DNA from: DASVNK01 sp036383895
GTDB taxonomy: Bacteria > Verrucomicrobiota > Verrucomicrobiia > Limisphaerales > SXQI01
DNA: 64,000 nucleotides
NCBI GenBank assembly: GCA_036383895.1
Contig: DASVNK010000083.1
Location: 1-64,000, forward strand
Reading direction: 5' to 3'
The position numbers and the translations under genes are program-made. Of the stretch, positions 49,656 to 57,677 are shown piece after piece. The notes under the pieces were generated by a model. It saw only the letters and a program-made list of their open reading frames with translations. It had not been told where the DNA came from and searched no databases. Each line of letters starts with the position of its first letter. Position 1 is the stretch's first letter.

Positions 49656-50963
49656 TTATCCGCGCTGGGCAGCGACTTTGGTCTCGGTGGAAAGCTCGCT
49701 CTTGAGGTGGTCAATCGCGCGATCGAGTTGGGAATCGCGAATGGCTTCGACCTTGGCGCGTTGGTCTGGATCGAGGCTTTCCACGCCGCCGACGACACGC
49801 TTGAGGTAAAGGGCTTCCTCTTCCTCGGCGGTCATGGGAACTTCGGAATCGGGGTTGATGCCGCGCTCGTGAATGACCTTGTGGCTGGGGGTGTAATACT
49901 TGGCAGTGGTGAGGCGCAAGGCGGTGCCGTCGTTGAGCGGCATGATGCTTTGGACGGAACCTTTGCCGAAGGTAGTTTCGCCGATGACGTAAGCGCGCTT
50001 AATGTCTTGAAGACAGCCAGCCACGATTTCAGCGGCGCTGGCACTCCACTTGTTTACAAGAATGGCGACTTTTAGATTGGGGTATTCGTCCTTGCCGGTG
50101 GCTTTGTATTCCTCGCCGCGGGTGCGGCCGGTACGGCCTTCGGTGGAGACGATCAATTGATCGTCCGGGAGGAAGATGTCGCAGACTTTAACGGCCTGAT
50201 CGAGCAAGCCGCCGGGATTATTGCGGAGATCGAGCACGAGACCTTTCATGCCGGCATCGGTGAGTTTATCGAGTGCCTTGCGCAGTTCTTCGGTGGTGTG
50301 CTCGCCGAATTGGGTGAGGCGGATGTAGCCGATCTTGTCATCGCTCAGCGGGAATTCGCGGCCGCCGTTGATGTCTTTGACGGTGTCGACTTTGATGATG
50401 GCGCGGGTGAGGGTGTAATCTTTGACTTCGCCAGCATCTTCTCCGCCGCGGCGTTGCATGGAGATGTTTACCTTGCTGCCGGGTTCGCCGCGCAATTTGC
50501 GAACCGCTTCCGGGAGGGTAACTTTTTCCGTGCTGCGCCCTTCGATCTTCACGATGCGATCGCCCGCCTGGATGCCGGCTTCGTAGGCGGGTGAATCTTC
50601 CATGGGAGCGATGACGGTGAGGGTATTATCGCGAACACCGACCACGATGCCGACACCGCCGAAGGCGCCTTCGGTGTCGTTCTTTAGGTCGGTGTATTTG
50701 CGCGAATCCATGAACTCGCTGTGGGGATCGAGCGTGTTCAACATTCCGCGCATGGCGGCCTGGATCAGTTCGGAGTAGGTGACTTTCTCGCCGTCGACGT
50801 AATCCTGGCGGACGCGTTCCATGACGCGCATGAGCAGGCGGATCTCTTCGTAGACATTCTCTGTTTCGGCGGCGTGGGTGTTCGCCACGTAAATCTGCGC
50901 GCCGAGGAGGAGGTTGAGACCGAGAACGGTCACAAGGCAGATATAGAGTATCCGCTTCTTCAT
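49656..50963 (-). CDS. ctpA: Carboxyl-terminal processing protease (S41 family, CtpA-like)
   Basis: This is a periplasmic serine protease that trims the C-termini of exported proteins. The 435 residues have an N-terminal signal or anchor (ILYICLVTVLGLNLLLGAQIYVA), a PDZ domain (about 95-170, with GVGIVVG) and a peptidase core. The catalytic dyad is Ser309 (SASAAEI) and Lys334 (TFGKGSVQ), with Gln338. The LVLDLRNNPGG motif is conserved. The spacing of 25 residues between Ser and Lys matches E. coli Prc. A C-terminal helical tail (EEEEALYLKRVVGG) follows. It is the first gene in an operon with tsaD. The start codon ATG at 50963 precedes a basic n-region (KKR) as expected for export. Confidence 0.95.
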   Translation of the reverse strand: MKKRILYICLVTVLGLNLLLGAQIYVANTHAAETENVYEEIRLLMRVMERVRQDYVDGEKVTYSELIQAAMRGMLNTLDPHSEFMDSRKYTDLKNDTEGAFGGVGIVVGVRDNTLTVIAPMEDSPAYEAGIQAGDRIVKIEGRSTEKVTLPEAVRKLRGEPGSKVNISMQRRGGEDAGEVKDYTLTRAIIKVDTVKDINGGREFPLSDDKIGYIRLTQFGEHTTEELRKALDKLTDAGMKGLVLDLRNNPGGLLDQAVKVCDIFLPDDQLIVSTEGRTGRTRGEEYKATGKDEYPNLKVAILVNKWSASAAEIVAGCLQDIKRAYVIGETTFGKGSVQSIMPLNDGTALRLTTAKYYTPSHKVIHERGINPDSEVPMTAEEEEALYLKRVVGGVESLDPDQRAKVEAIRDSQLDRAIDHLKSELSTETKVAAQRG

Positions 50964-51056
50964 AATTCTGGGCTGAAGCTACGGGGGGCTTTGCGCGAAA
51001 GCAAGTGGAAGGGAAGTGGCGAATGACCAAAGATCAGATGCCAAATACCAAGGGGT

Positions 51057-51557
51057 TTAGTTGAGCGATTTTTCGATTTTCTGGCGGATGGGTTCGAGAT
51101 CGGGATCTTTGAGGGCCATGGTGCGGAGTTCGCGTTCGTCGCCGAGGCGGACGGCTTTGCGGAACCACTTCAACGCGTCTTCGGGACGGCCGAGTTGGGC
51201 GGCGTAACAGGCGAGATTGTAGGGAATCAGCCAATTATCGCCGAACTGTGAACTGACCGGGTGCAAAGTTTCCCATGCTTCCTGGCTGCGGCGGAGTTCG
51301 TGGAGGGCATAGGCGCGTTTGATGTAGCCGTCGGGTTGATCTTTGGCTTTTGCAATTAAGCGATCGGCGGCGGCGATGGCGGCGTCCCACTTTCTTTGCT
51401 GGGCATGAATTTCCCAGAGGGTGGTGAGAGCTTCGGCGGATTCGCGACCGGGCGCGGAGATCTGGTCGAACTCGGCCATTGCTTCGGCGGCGTTGCCGAG
51501 CATCAGCCAGCCGTTGGCGGCTTCGAGGACGATACGATCTCGCGGGGCGAGTGACAC
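51057..51557 (-). CDS. TPR-repeat protein
   Basis: The 166 residues contain about three to four tetratricopeptide repeats (WLMLGNAAEAMAEFDQI, EIHAQQRKWDAAIAAADRLI, YALHELRRSQEAWETL, CYAAQLGRPEDALKWFRKAV). The tail is LKDPDLEPIRQKIEKSLN. The repeats suggest a cytoplasmic protein-protein interaction scaffold; the partner is unknown. There is no signal peptide. The start is GTG at 51557. A terminator-like module ends 83 nt upstream, so expression could be attenuated. It does not appear to be cotranscribed with ctpA, whose start lies 94 nt downstream. Confidence 0.8.
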   Translation of the reverse strand: MSLAPRDRIVLEAANGWLMLGNAAEAMAEFDQISAPGRESAEALTTLWEIHAQQRKWDAAIAAADRLIAKAKDQPDGYIKRAYALHELRRSQEAWETLHPVSSQFGDNWLIPYNLACYAAQLGRPEDALKWFRKAVRLGDERELRTMALKDPDLEPIRQKIEKSLN

Positions 51558-51640
51558 ATATCTAGGATAAGGCGTTTTTTCCAGCGCCCCAATCTAATAT
51601 CGTTACCGCGAAACGACGGAAAGGATTGAAAACGGACGCG

Positions 51641-51712
51641 AAAAACGCCAGCCGATTGCTCGACTGGCGTCGCGAGATCGGAGCAAGGCGGGAAGGCTGG
51701 TCTCGCCATGCT
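51641..51712 (-). ncRNA. Candidate small RNA or attenuator leader (two hairpins, terminator)
   Basis: Read on the minus strand, a first hairpin pairs GGAGCA...GGCG (51712 downwards) with CGCC...TGCTCC. A second follows, with arms ACGCCAGTCGA (51670-51660) and TCGGCTGGCGT (51655-51645), 11 bp including one G-U, closed by the tetraloop GCAA and followed by TTTTT (51645-51641). The second stem is a classic intrinsic terminator with a GNRA loop. No minus-strand gene ends here. It therefore terminates either a small RNA started near 51720-51800 or the leader of the TPR gene that starts at 51557. Confidence 0.5.
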
Positions 51713-51816
51713 CCACACGCTAAAGGAACTACCACGTCACTGTAAGTTTAGACAGGTGAGCGGGCGGTGTGTTCAAAGGCTTGTCGTGAATTCGAGGGCG
51801 GCGCAACATCCGCGCG

Positions 51817-53040
51817 ATGAATCACTTTTGCATCATGGTCGCTGTAATTAGTCTCGTCTCTACGGCGGCGGCCCCGTATCGCAGCTTGAGTGAATTTGGA
51901 GTTTCGGCGACGAACAGCGCCGCGGGCAATAATGAGGCGATGCAGCACGCGATCGATTGGGCGTCGCCACGAGGCGCAGCGCTATACCTGGAACCGAGTG
52001 ATGAACCCTATTCGGTGGGTGGAGGACTGGTGTTGAAGATGAACGTCTCGATCATCGGCGCGCATGGGCCGGTCGGACGGGGCACACGGCATCCGGAAAA
52101 GCGGCAACCGGTGGGCAGCGTGTTCCGGATTGAAGATGAATCGGAGCCGTTCATCACGGTTGAAGGTGCGACGCAATTGCGTGGGCTGCAGTTCTGGTAT
52201 CCGAAGCAGACACTGGAAGATCCCGCGAAGATCGTTAAGTATCCGCCGACGATCCAGGTGGCGCAGTATAAATCGGCGCAGGGAGTGACGCTGAGTGCGC
52301 TGACTTTCTATGGGGAATACATCGCGATGGATTTCAATGCGAAAAAAAGTAATCCCTGCGAGCAGATTTTGATCGAGCATTGCTATGGATATCCTCTGAG
52401 CGGGGAGTTTATCCGTATCGATTATTGTTACGATATTCCGCGGATACTGCATTGCCATGTGAACCCGGCGAACATGCGGTATTTTCGCGGCGGGTTTAGC
52501 AAAAGTGTGGTGGATGCGGTGGTGGGTTCGGGGACTTTTACGTTTGCAATCAATCATACCGACAACGCGGTGCTGATAGATGTGTTTACGTTCGGCGCAT
52601 ATGGTGGTGTTTATCTGGGACCGGCCACATATGGGCAGCTCTCAAACTTCAATTTGGATTGTGTGACGGTGGGAATTCACAAGTTCGGGGACAACACGTT
52701 CAACCGAAATTGGCAAATCGCGCAGGGATCGATCATCGCGAACGCGGGACCGAAAGTTGAGGCTGTGCATCCGCTCATTATTGAGGGGCAGGGGCATACT
52801 TCGATTGCGAATGTCGAGGCGTTCTCCGGACCGAATGGCGCCCTGACGACGTTGAATAAATCGCAGGATTTTCTCCTCGTTCGCGGCGACAGGAAATTGA
52901 CCGTGACGCTGACCGGCTGCCGGATGCGGAACTATGTATCGCGCGAGCCGATTACGGTCCAGAATCAGCATGCGGTCATTCAAGCCGTCGCGTGCGTCGA
53001 TAAGGACGAGGAGTTCTTCAATAAGAGTTGGCCCAGGTAG
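51817..53040 (+). CDS. Secreted right-handed beta-helix (pectate-lyase-3-like) protein
   Basis: The 407 residues start with a probable signal sequence (CIMVAVISLVSTAAA). The body begins with SEFGVSATNSAAGNNEAMQHAIDWA, the common start of the pectate-lyase-superfamily beta-helix fold (PF12708-type). It continues with short repeating strands such as ITVEGATQLRGLQFWYP, VTLSALTFYG and EQILIEHCYGYPL. Such proteins degrade or bind polysaccharides. No catalytic Arg/Asp set was confidently identified, so activity is unassigned. The gene is monocistronic, divergent from the small-RNA-like element and convergent with the frameshifted gene downstream. Confidence 0.75.
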   Translation: MNHFCIMVAVISLVSTAAAPYRSLSEFGVSATNSAAGNNEAMQHAIDWASPRGAALYLEPSDEPYSVGGGLVLKMNVSIIGAHGPVGRGTRHPEKRQPVGSVFRIEDESEPFITVEGATQLRGLQFWYPKQTLEDPAKIVKYPPTIQVAQYKSAQGVTLSALTFYGEYIAMDFNAKKSNPCEQILIEHCYGYPLSGEFIRIDYCYDIPRILHCHVNPANMRYFRGGFSKSVVDAVVGSGTFTFAINHTDNAVLIDVFTFGAYGGVYLGPATYGQLSNFNLDCVTVGIHKFGDNTFNRNWQIAQGSIIANAGPKVEAVHPLIIEGQGHTSIANVEAFSGPNGALTTLNKSQDFLLVRGDRKLTVTLTGCRMRNYVSREPITVQNQHAVIQAVACVDKDEEFFNKSWPR

Positions 53041-53051
53041 ATGCACGAGGT

Positions 53052-53938
53052 TCATGCGGCGTTTCCTTTCGAATCGGGTGATTGGAAATTAGTGGAAATT
53101 GAGGAAATGGCGGGGCTTTTCGGGGTGTTTTGAGTGGAAATTTCCTGTTGTTTCTGGCGCTGCAGGGCGGCGTCGACTTGTTTCTGAAGGCGCAGGAGGC
53201 CTTCGGGAGTGGGATTCTCCATTTCGGGGAGGCCGAAGATGGGATGTACATTCTGGGAGCGGAGGAAGTCCGTTTGAAATCAGCGGCGGCGCGGTGGTTG
53301 AGAACGCGCAAGCCCGGCCGGTAGAAGGTTGAGAGAGGAGTGACCTGCAGGTTGGGCAGGTAACGGGCGAACTCGAGATCCTTTTCCCATTGAGTTTGTT
53401 CTTCCTCGTAGTCGGCGATGGTATCGGTGCCGCCGGGATCATCTTCGATGGTGTTATCGATGTAGTCGGCAGTTTCGTCGGTGTGCGTAGTGAGCCTGAT
53501 ATGATTGAGATAGGCTTCCTGCGTGCGGTCGTTTTGGTGACGGAATTTCTCGTCGGCTAGGAAACATTTCTGGACGCGCTCGAGGGTGCGGAATTGCTTT
53601 TGGAGATCGTCGATAGGTTTGCCGGCGCGTAATGCTTCGAGGATGCGATTCTGGACGAGAGCGAGCATGGCCTGGAAATTGGCTTCGCCGTGGGCCTGGT
53701 GATTGATTTGGATGGCGGCGGCGAATTGGCCGATGGCTTCGACGGCGATCGTTTCCTGGTGGTGGCGCGTGTAGAATTTGCAGAGTGCGCTGGGACAGGT
53801 GGTGAGGTCGAGGCCGCCTTCAGCGCGCGGTTTGGCGAGTGTGGCGGCGACTTCCTTGTACGGAAGTTTATCGCAGAGGTTGAGGATAAGGGTTTGGTCT
53901 TCCTTTGGGAGGCGGGTGAATTGGTTGAGGCGTTTCAT
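53052..53938 (-). pseudogene. Unrecognised helical protein gene, frameshifted near its 3' end
   Basis: The frame from 53938 encodes about 220 well-behaved residues: an N-terminal helix-turn-helix-like part (TRLPKEDQTLILNLCDKL), a long helical region and an acidic segment (EDDPGGTDTIADYEEEQTQWEKDLE). Near 53275-53281 the frame then becomes implausible Pro/Ser/Arg-rich sequence that overlaps the neighbouring gene. The -1 frame instead continues with QTDFLRSQNVHPIFGLPEM and ends in a helix (LLRLQKQVDAALQRQKQQ) at a TGA (53052-53054), clear of the neighbour. One extra C in the TTTCAAA stretch would restore a protein of about 295 residues. The layout faintly recalls the phage Mu gp27-like (DUF3486) family, at low confidence. 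Either a sequencing indel or a real lesion explains this. Confidence 0.6.
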
Positions 53939-54398
53939 AATGATTGCAAATTGAGGATTTCAGATTGCAGATTGCCGCGTGAAGACAGGGCGCGAGGGGA
54001 GCGTTTGTTACGCACGGAGCACGCCGGTTGGATTAATCTCGTCGTGCGCCCGCGGCGCGTTGGGACAACGCGCCCTACCTACGAGGTCATTCTGCGATTC
54101 GGTTAAGCTACGCCTGCTGAAGGGTTGGGCGCGGTGAAGGCGGCGCACTACGGGTGCGGACGCTGGTCACTGCGCTGGAAGAGCCACGAACGGCGTGGGG
54201 TTTTTCGGTTCGAAGGAGAAGGGCTGACCGCGAAATTTGTGCGGTGCGACTCTCGTTTGGACCGGCTTCCTAGTCAGCAGGTGTTTACATGTGGGCGACT
54301 TTGTGCGTTTTTGTGGCTTTTGTCAACACTAAAAAGCACTTCGTTTACGCAGAATTCGCAAAACGCGGAGGACGAAATAACGCAGATTTAGAACTCTG
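53939..54398. other. Intergenic region with REP-like palindrome
   Basis: 460 bp without a credible gene. Near its left end is a simple degenerate repeat (ATTGCAAATTGAGGATTTC, GATTGCAGATTGCC). It contains the palindrome at 54054-54074. The right part is AT-rich for this genome (TTTACGCAGAATTCGC). There is nothing else to report. Confidence 0.5.
54054..54074. repeat. REP-like palindrome
   Basis: GGCGCGTTG (54054-54062) and CAACGCGCC (54066-54074) form a perfect 9-bp stem with the loop GGA. It is embedded in GC-rich intergenic sequence with no U-tract. It resembles dispersed extragenic palindromes. Only one exact copy is in this window. Confidence 0.5.
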
Positions 54399-55079
54399 CT
54401 ATGCGCCGGGGACGGAGAGGGATTGGCCGTTGTGGGAGGGGCCGAGATTGAGGAGGAAGGGAACGGCGGATTTGGCCCAGGCGGTGGGTTTGGGGTAGGA
54501 GCTGGCGGAGGCGCCGAAGGAGTTGCGGAGCATTTCAGTATCGATGACGCCGGGATTGAGAGGGACGGCGGCCATGCCTGCGGGGAGTTCCTGTGCGAGG
54601 GCTTGAGTGAGGCCTTCGATGGCGTATTTGGTGGCGCAGTAGGGAGCGACTTCGGGCGAGGTGGAGCGGCCCCAGCCGGAGCTGAAGTTGACGGTGACGC
54701 CGCGTTTTTTCTGGATCATGGCGGGGACGAAGGCGCGAATGACGTTGAAGACGCCTTTGATGTTAACGTCGATGACGGGGTTGAACTCTTCGGGGGTGAG
54801 TTCCCAGAGCGGTGCGCTGCGGTTGATGAGGGCGGCATTGTTGATGAGGAGGTCGGGAGGGCCGAGTTCGGCGAGGATTGATTTGGCCCAGGCGTTTACG
54901 TCAGCGGGATTGCAGACGTCGAGCGAGACGAACCATTTTGGATTCGCGCCTTTGGCCGACGTGGTGATTTTCGAGCGGGCGCAGGCGGCGACGCGATGGC
55001 CGCGGGCGAGGAATTCTTCGAGCATGGCGTGGCCGAGGCCGCGCGATGCGCCGGTGAGGACGATGGTTTTGTCACTCAT
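54399..55079 (-). CDS. Short-chain dehydrogenase/reductase
   Basis: This is an NAD(P)-dependent oxidoreductase of the classical SDR family, 226 residues. The cofactor motif is TGASRGLG (residues 9-16), with LDVCNPAD and NNAALINRS (the NNAG-type motif). The catalytic Ser is in NFSSGWG and the catalytic Tyr-Lys in YCATKYA. The C-terminal LNPGVIDTEM fits the family. The usual Asn in the active-site tetrad is present in VIDVNIKGVF. The substrate is unknown. Its start (ATG 55079) overlaps the end of the upstream membrane-protein gene by 8 nt (AATGAGTGA), so the two are translationally coupled in a GT2-membrane protein-SDR cluster. Confidence 0.92.
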   Translation of the reverse strand: MSDKTIVLTGASRGLGHAMLEEFLARGHRVAACARSKITTSAKGANPKWFVSLDVCNPADVNAWAKSILAELGPPDLLINNAALINRSAPLWELTPEEFNPVIDVNIKGVFNVIRAFVPAMIQKKRGVTVNFSSGWGRSTSPEVAPYCATKYAIEGLTQALAQELPAGMAAVPLNPGVIDTEMLRNSFGASASSYPKPTAWAKSAVPFLLNLGPSHNGQSLSVPGA

Positions 55080-55527
55080 TTTTGCGCCACTTGTTTATCT
55101 TGCGGAGGCGATAGAAGAAAGTGCCAAAGAAGAAGGCGCCGCAAGCGTTCACTCCGAAAGTGTAGCCGAGTTTGTAGAGGCGGCCGTTGTTGTTCTCGGC
55201 GTAGATGACGACGTCTTTGCCGAAGAGTAGTGAAGGCATCGCTCCGGGCATGAGCGCGCCGTGGAGCATGCCGCGGCCGAAGCCGGCGGGTTCGGGGCGG
55301 GCGTTGGTGGAGGTCGCGGATTTGTTGAGGACCCAACCCCAGCCCCAGGTGATCACGACGATGAGGGTGAGGCGGAGGAGAAGTTTCGCGATGCGGGTGG
55401 CGCCCCACTTTTTTGCGGTGGAGGGTTGAGACGCCGGAGTAGAGGGCGGCACTTCAGGCGGCTGCATCCTGAGGCCGGGATTCGAATTGAGGCTCGGCGC
55501 TGGCGGAGGTGTTTGAGGCAAGCTCAT
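55072..55527 (-). CDS. Small membrane protein of unknown function
   Basis: The family is not recognised. The 151 residues have a Pro-rich N-terminal tail (about 1-40), one strong transmembrane helix (about 47-65, LLLRLTLIVVITWGWGWVL), and a middle region with GMLHGALMPGAMPSLLFGKDVVIYA. A second hydrophobic segment follows (about 122-138, YTFGVNACGAFFFGTFFY), with a basic tail. The GMLHGALMP segment is a recognisable conserved patch of unannotated bacterial membrane proteins, which argues that it is real. The first 74 nt overlap the GT2 gene end. An internal ATG at 55467 would reduce the overlap to 14 nt. Its stop overlaps the SDR start. Confidence 0.65.
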   Translation of the reverse strand: MSLPQTPPPAPSLNSNPGLRMQPPEVPPSTPASQPSTAKKWGATRIAKLLLRLTLIVVITWGWGWVLNKSATSTNARPEPAGFGRGMLHGALMPGAMPSLLFGKDVVIYAENNNGRLYKLGYTFGVNACGAFFFGTFFYRLRKINKWRKNE

Positions 55528-56194
55528 GACGAATGGCGAACCACCAGCGGAACCAGCGGAAGGTGTCGCGCAGGGGGCGGATCTTACTGGTTTCGGCGGC
55601 GTACCGGGTTTCGACGGGAACGAAATCGATATTGTAACCGCCGTGAAGGAAGCGGACGATCATTTCGGATTCAATTTCGAAACAATCAGCGGAGCATTTA
55701 ACGCGGTCCCAGGCGGCGAGGTTGACGAGGCGGAAGCCGCATTGGGAGTCGGGAATTTCGGTGTCGCAGAAGGAACCGATGGTTTGGCTCATCCAACGAT
55801 TCACGAAACGGCGGAGGCGCGGCATGTGATCGGCGGTATTCATGCGATTGCCGATGATGAGCGCGGCTGGTGAGTCGGATGCGCGCGAAAGAAATTGGTG
55901 GATGTCTGCTGGGGAATGTTGTCCATCGCCGTCCATGGCGAGCGCGCAGGAGAATCCGCGGTGGGAGGCGAGGTCGAATCCGGCGCGGAGGGCGGCGCCT
56001 TTTCCTTGCGGAGAAGTGTGCGTGAGAACGATCGCGCCGGCGTCGCGGGCTTCGGCGGCAGTGGGATCGGTGGAGCCGTCGTCGACGACAATGACGGTGT
56101 TGATGAAGCGGCGGATTTCAGAGACGAGGGTGGCGATCGTTCGGCCTTCATTCAGGCAGGGAACGACGACAGCGATCTCTTCGGGCCGGCACAT
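55454..56194 (-). CDS. Family 2 glycosyltransferase (dolichyl-phosphate mannose synthase-like)
   Basis: This is a GT2-fold enzyme that moves a sugar from a nucleotide donor to a lipid or other acceptor at the cytoplasmic face. The 246 residues open with IAVVVPCLNEGRTIATLV. They carry the donor-binding VVDDGSTDP and a DxD-type motif in LAMDGDGQHSP. A GTA-fold C-terminal half follows, with GFRLVNLAAW and an ESEMIVRFLHGGYNIDFVPVETRY block. This block is typical of DPM1-like bacterial GT2 enzymes. There is no multi-TM C-terminal anchor. ATG 56194 is preferred over TTG 56230. It is the first gene of the GT2-membrane protein-SDR cluster. The acceptor is unknown. Confidence 0.9.
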   Translation of the reverse strand: MCRPEEIAVVVPCLNEGRTIATLVSEIRRFINTVIVVDDGSTDPTAAEARDAGAIVLTHTSPQGKGAALRAGFDLASHRGFSCALAMDGDGQHSPADIHQFLSRASDSPAALIIGNRMNTADHMPRLRRFVNRWMSQTIGSFCDTEIPDSQCGFRLVNLAAWDRVKCSADCFEIESEMIVRFLHGGYNIDFVPVETRYAAETSKIRPLRDTFRWFRWWFAIRHELASNTSASAEPQFESRPQDAAA

Positions 56195-56658
56195 CTGCCG
56201 TGAAATTAAGGTAAAGCTAGGTGGTCGCAAGTTTCTTTGCGTGGGCGAGAGGGAGTCGGGTAGGTGGAGAGCGGGGGCGGGAGGGATCGAAGTGTCGGTA
56301 CTGCTTTGAGGGCGTTGGTTTCATTTAGCGCGTCGCGCGATGTTGAAGTGGGACTCCCGGACGCCAGTAAGGACAAGAGACTGGCGCTTCGCGCCGGGGT
56401 CGTCCCTCCGTTGATGAATGAGGGGCGTCCGGCGGAGCCGACTCCTGGGCTGAAGGTTGAACGTCCTAAATTAGAGGAGATGTGAGTGGCATGACCAGTG
56501 AGTTCAGGTTCTGCCCCACGGTGGATCGCGAAGGTCTACGCATTGGAGGTTCGGGAAGTGGGGACAGATTGAAGGGTAATGGCCGGCGGCCCTTGGAGCC
56601 GGGCGGGGCGCTGGATATTGCTGAGATTGCATCATCACCAGAACAGGACGAGGACACA
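56195..56658. other. Intergenic region with inverted-repeat element
   Basis: 464 bp between divergent genes. It contains the imperfect inverted-repeat element at 56357-56432. The rest shows no gene: an in-frame extension of the next ORF to 56482 has no protein-like features. The promoters of both flanking genes should lie here. Confidence 0.5.
56357..56432. repeat. Candidate dispersed repeat with 9-bp terminal inverted repeats
   Basis: CCGGACGCC (56357-56365) and GGCGTCCGG (56424-56432) are perfect inverted repeats. They enclose an inner GGCGC-TTC-GCGCC hairpin and the block CGTCCCTCCGTTGATGAATG. A related GAGGGACG-type sequence occurs at about 22.04 kb on the other strand. It could be a small non-autonomous repeat or an extragenic structured element. 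Confidence 0.45.
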
Positions 56659-57639
56659 ATGAACAACAACGGACTTCAGACATATAAATCGAGGAACAGA
56701 AAAAACGAGCCGCTGGCGCATGGGTTGGGGTGGTTCAGCATTGCGTTGGGGGCGGCGGAGTTTTTGCTGCCGGGGGGATTGGCGAGTGTGGTGGGAGTGA
56801 AGAAGCGGCGGACGCTGTTTCGTTTGTTGGGCATTCGGGAGTTGATCAGCGGGGTTGGGATTTTAACGCGGAAGAATTCAACGCCGTGGTTGTGGTCGCG
56901 GGTAGCGGGTGATGCGATGGATCTTGCATTGCTCGGGACGGCGCTGGCGATGCCGGGGACGAAGAATGGACGCGTGGCAGCGGCGGCGGCGGCGGTCGCT
57001 GGGGTGACGGTGCTGGATGTGATGGCGAGCAAGGAGCACACGCGTCGGAATGGGAGTGCGTTTGAAGGGGCGTTGGAACGGGATTTGAAGGTGCGGAAGA
57101 GCGTAATCATCGATCGGTCGGCGCAGGAGTTGTACGATTTTTGGAGGAACTTCGAGAATTTGCCGCGGGTGATGGCGCATTTGCAGTCGGTGAGTCGCAT
57201 TGACGAGCGGCGCTCGCATTGGGTGGCGCAGGGGCCGATGGGCGTGCCGGTGGAGTGGGACGCGGAGGTCACGGAAGAAGTGTCGGGCGAGCGGATCGCT
57301 TGGCAGTCGGTGCCGGGATCGAAAGTGGAGAATCGGGGTTGGGTGCGTTTTGAACGCGCGCCGGGTGGACGCGGGACGACTGTGACGGTGGAGATGGAAT
57401 ATAATCCACCCGGCGGAGGAGCGGGCGCGGTGTTGGCGAAGATGTTCCGGAAAGATCCGACGCAGTCGATTCACGATTCGATGAGGCACTTCAAGCAGAT
57501 CATGGAGACAGGGAACATCGTGACGACGAAAGGGCAGTCGGCCGGGCGGAAGATGAGCACTTCGAAGAAGTTCGATTATCCGGTGCCAGACGCGCAGCAG
57601 TTCGAGCGGCTGCCGAATTCGGAGTTCGCACATTCTTAA
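56659..57639 (+). CDS. SRPBCC-fold protein with N-terminal membrane domain
   Basis: The 326 residues comprise an N-terminal hydrophobic part with about three membrane-associated helices (HGLGWFSIALGAAEFLLPGGLA, then 55-72 and 85-115). The C-terminal half is of the polyketide-cyclase/COQ10-like SRPBCC type (from about 135: SVIIDRSAQELYDFWRNFEN, then DAEVTEEVSGERIAWQSVPG). SRPBCC domains bind hydrophobic ligands. Such membrane-SRPBCC genes are often paired with a zinc alcohol dehydrogenase, as here (38 nt downstream). A GAGGA sequence ends about 4 nt before the ATG at 56659. The in-frame extension back to 56482 is not protein-like. The ligand and role are unknown. Confidence 0.85.
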   Translation: MNNNGLQTYKSRNRKNEPLAHGLGWFSIALGAAEFLLPGGLASVVGVKKRRTLFRLLGIRELISGVGILTRKNSTPWLWSRVAGDAMDLALLGTALAMPGTKNGRVAAAAAAVAGVTVLDVMASKEHTRRNGSAFEGALERDLKVRKSVIIDRSAQELYDFWRNFENLPRVMAHLQSVSRIDERRSHWVAQGPMGVPVEWDAEVTEEVSGERIAWQSVPGSKVENRGWVRFERAPGGRGTTVTVEMEYNPPGGGAGAVLAKMFRKDPTQSIHDSMRHFKQIMETGNIVTTKGQSAGRKMSTSKKFDYPVPDAQQFERLPNSEFAHS

Positions 57640-57677
57640 ACGAGGGCAATAAACACAACAGAGAAGGAGGATTTACG

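Noticed and set aside
56482..56658. N-terminal extension of the SRPBCC protein
   Set aside because: It is not protein-like, and a good GAGGA ribosome binding site precedes the internal ATG at 56659.
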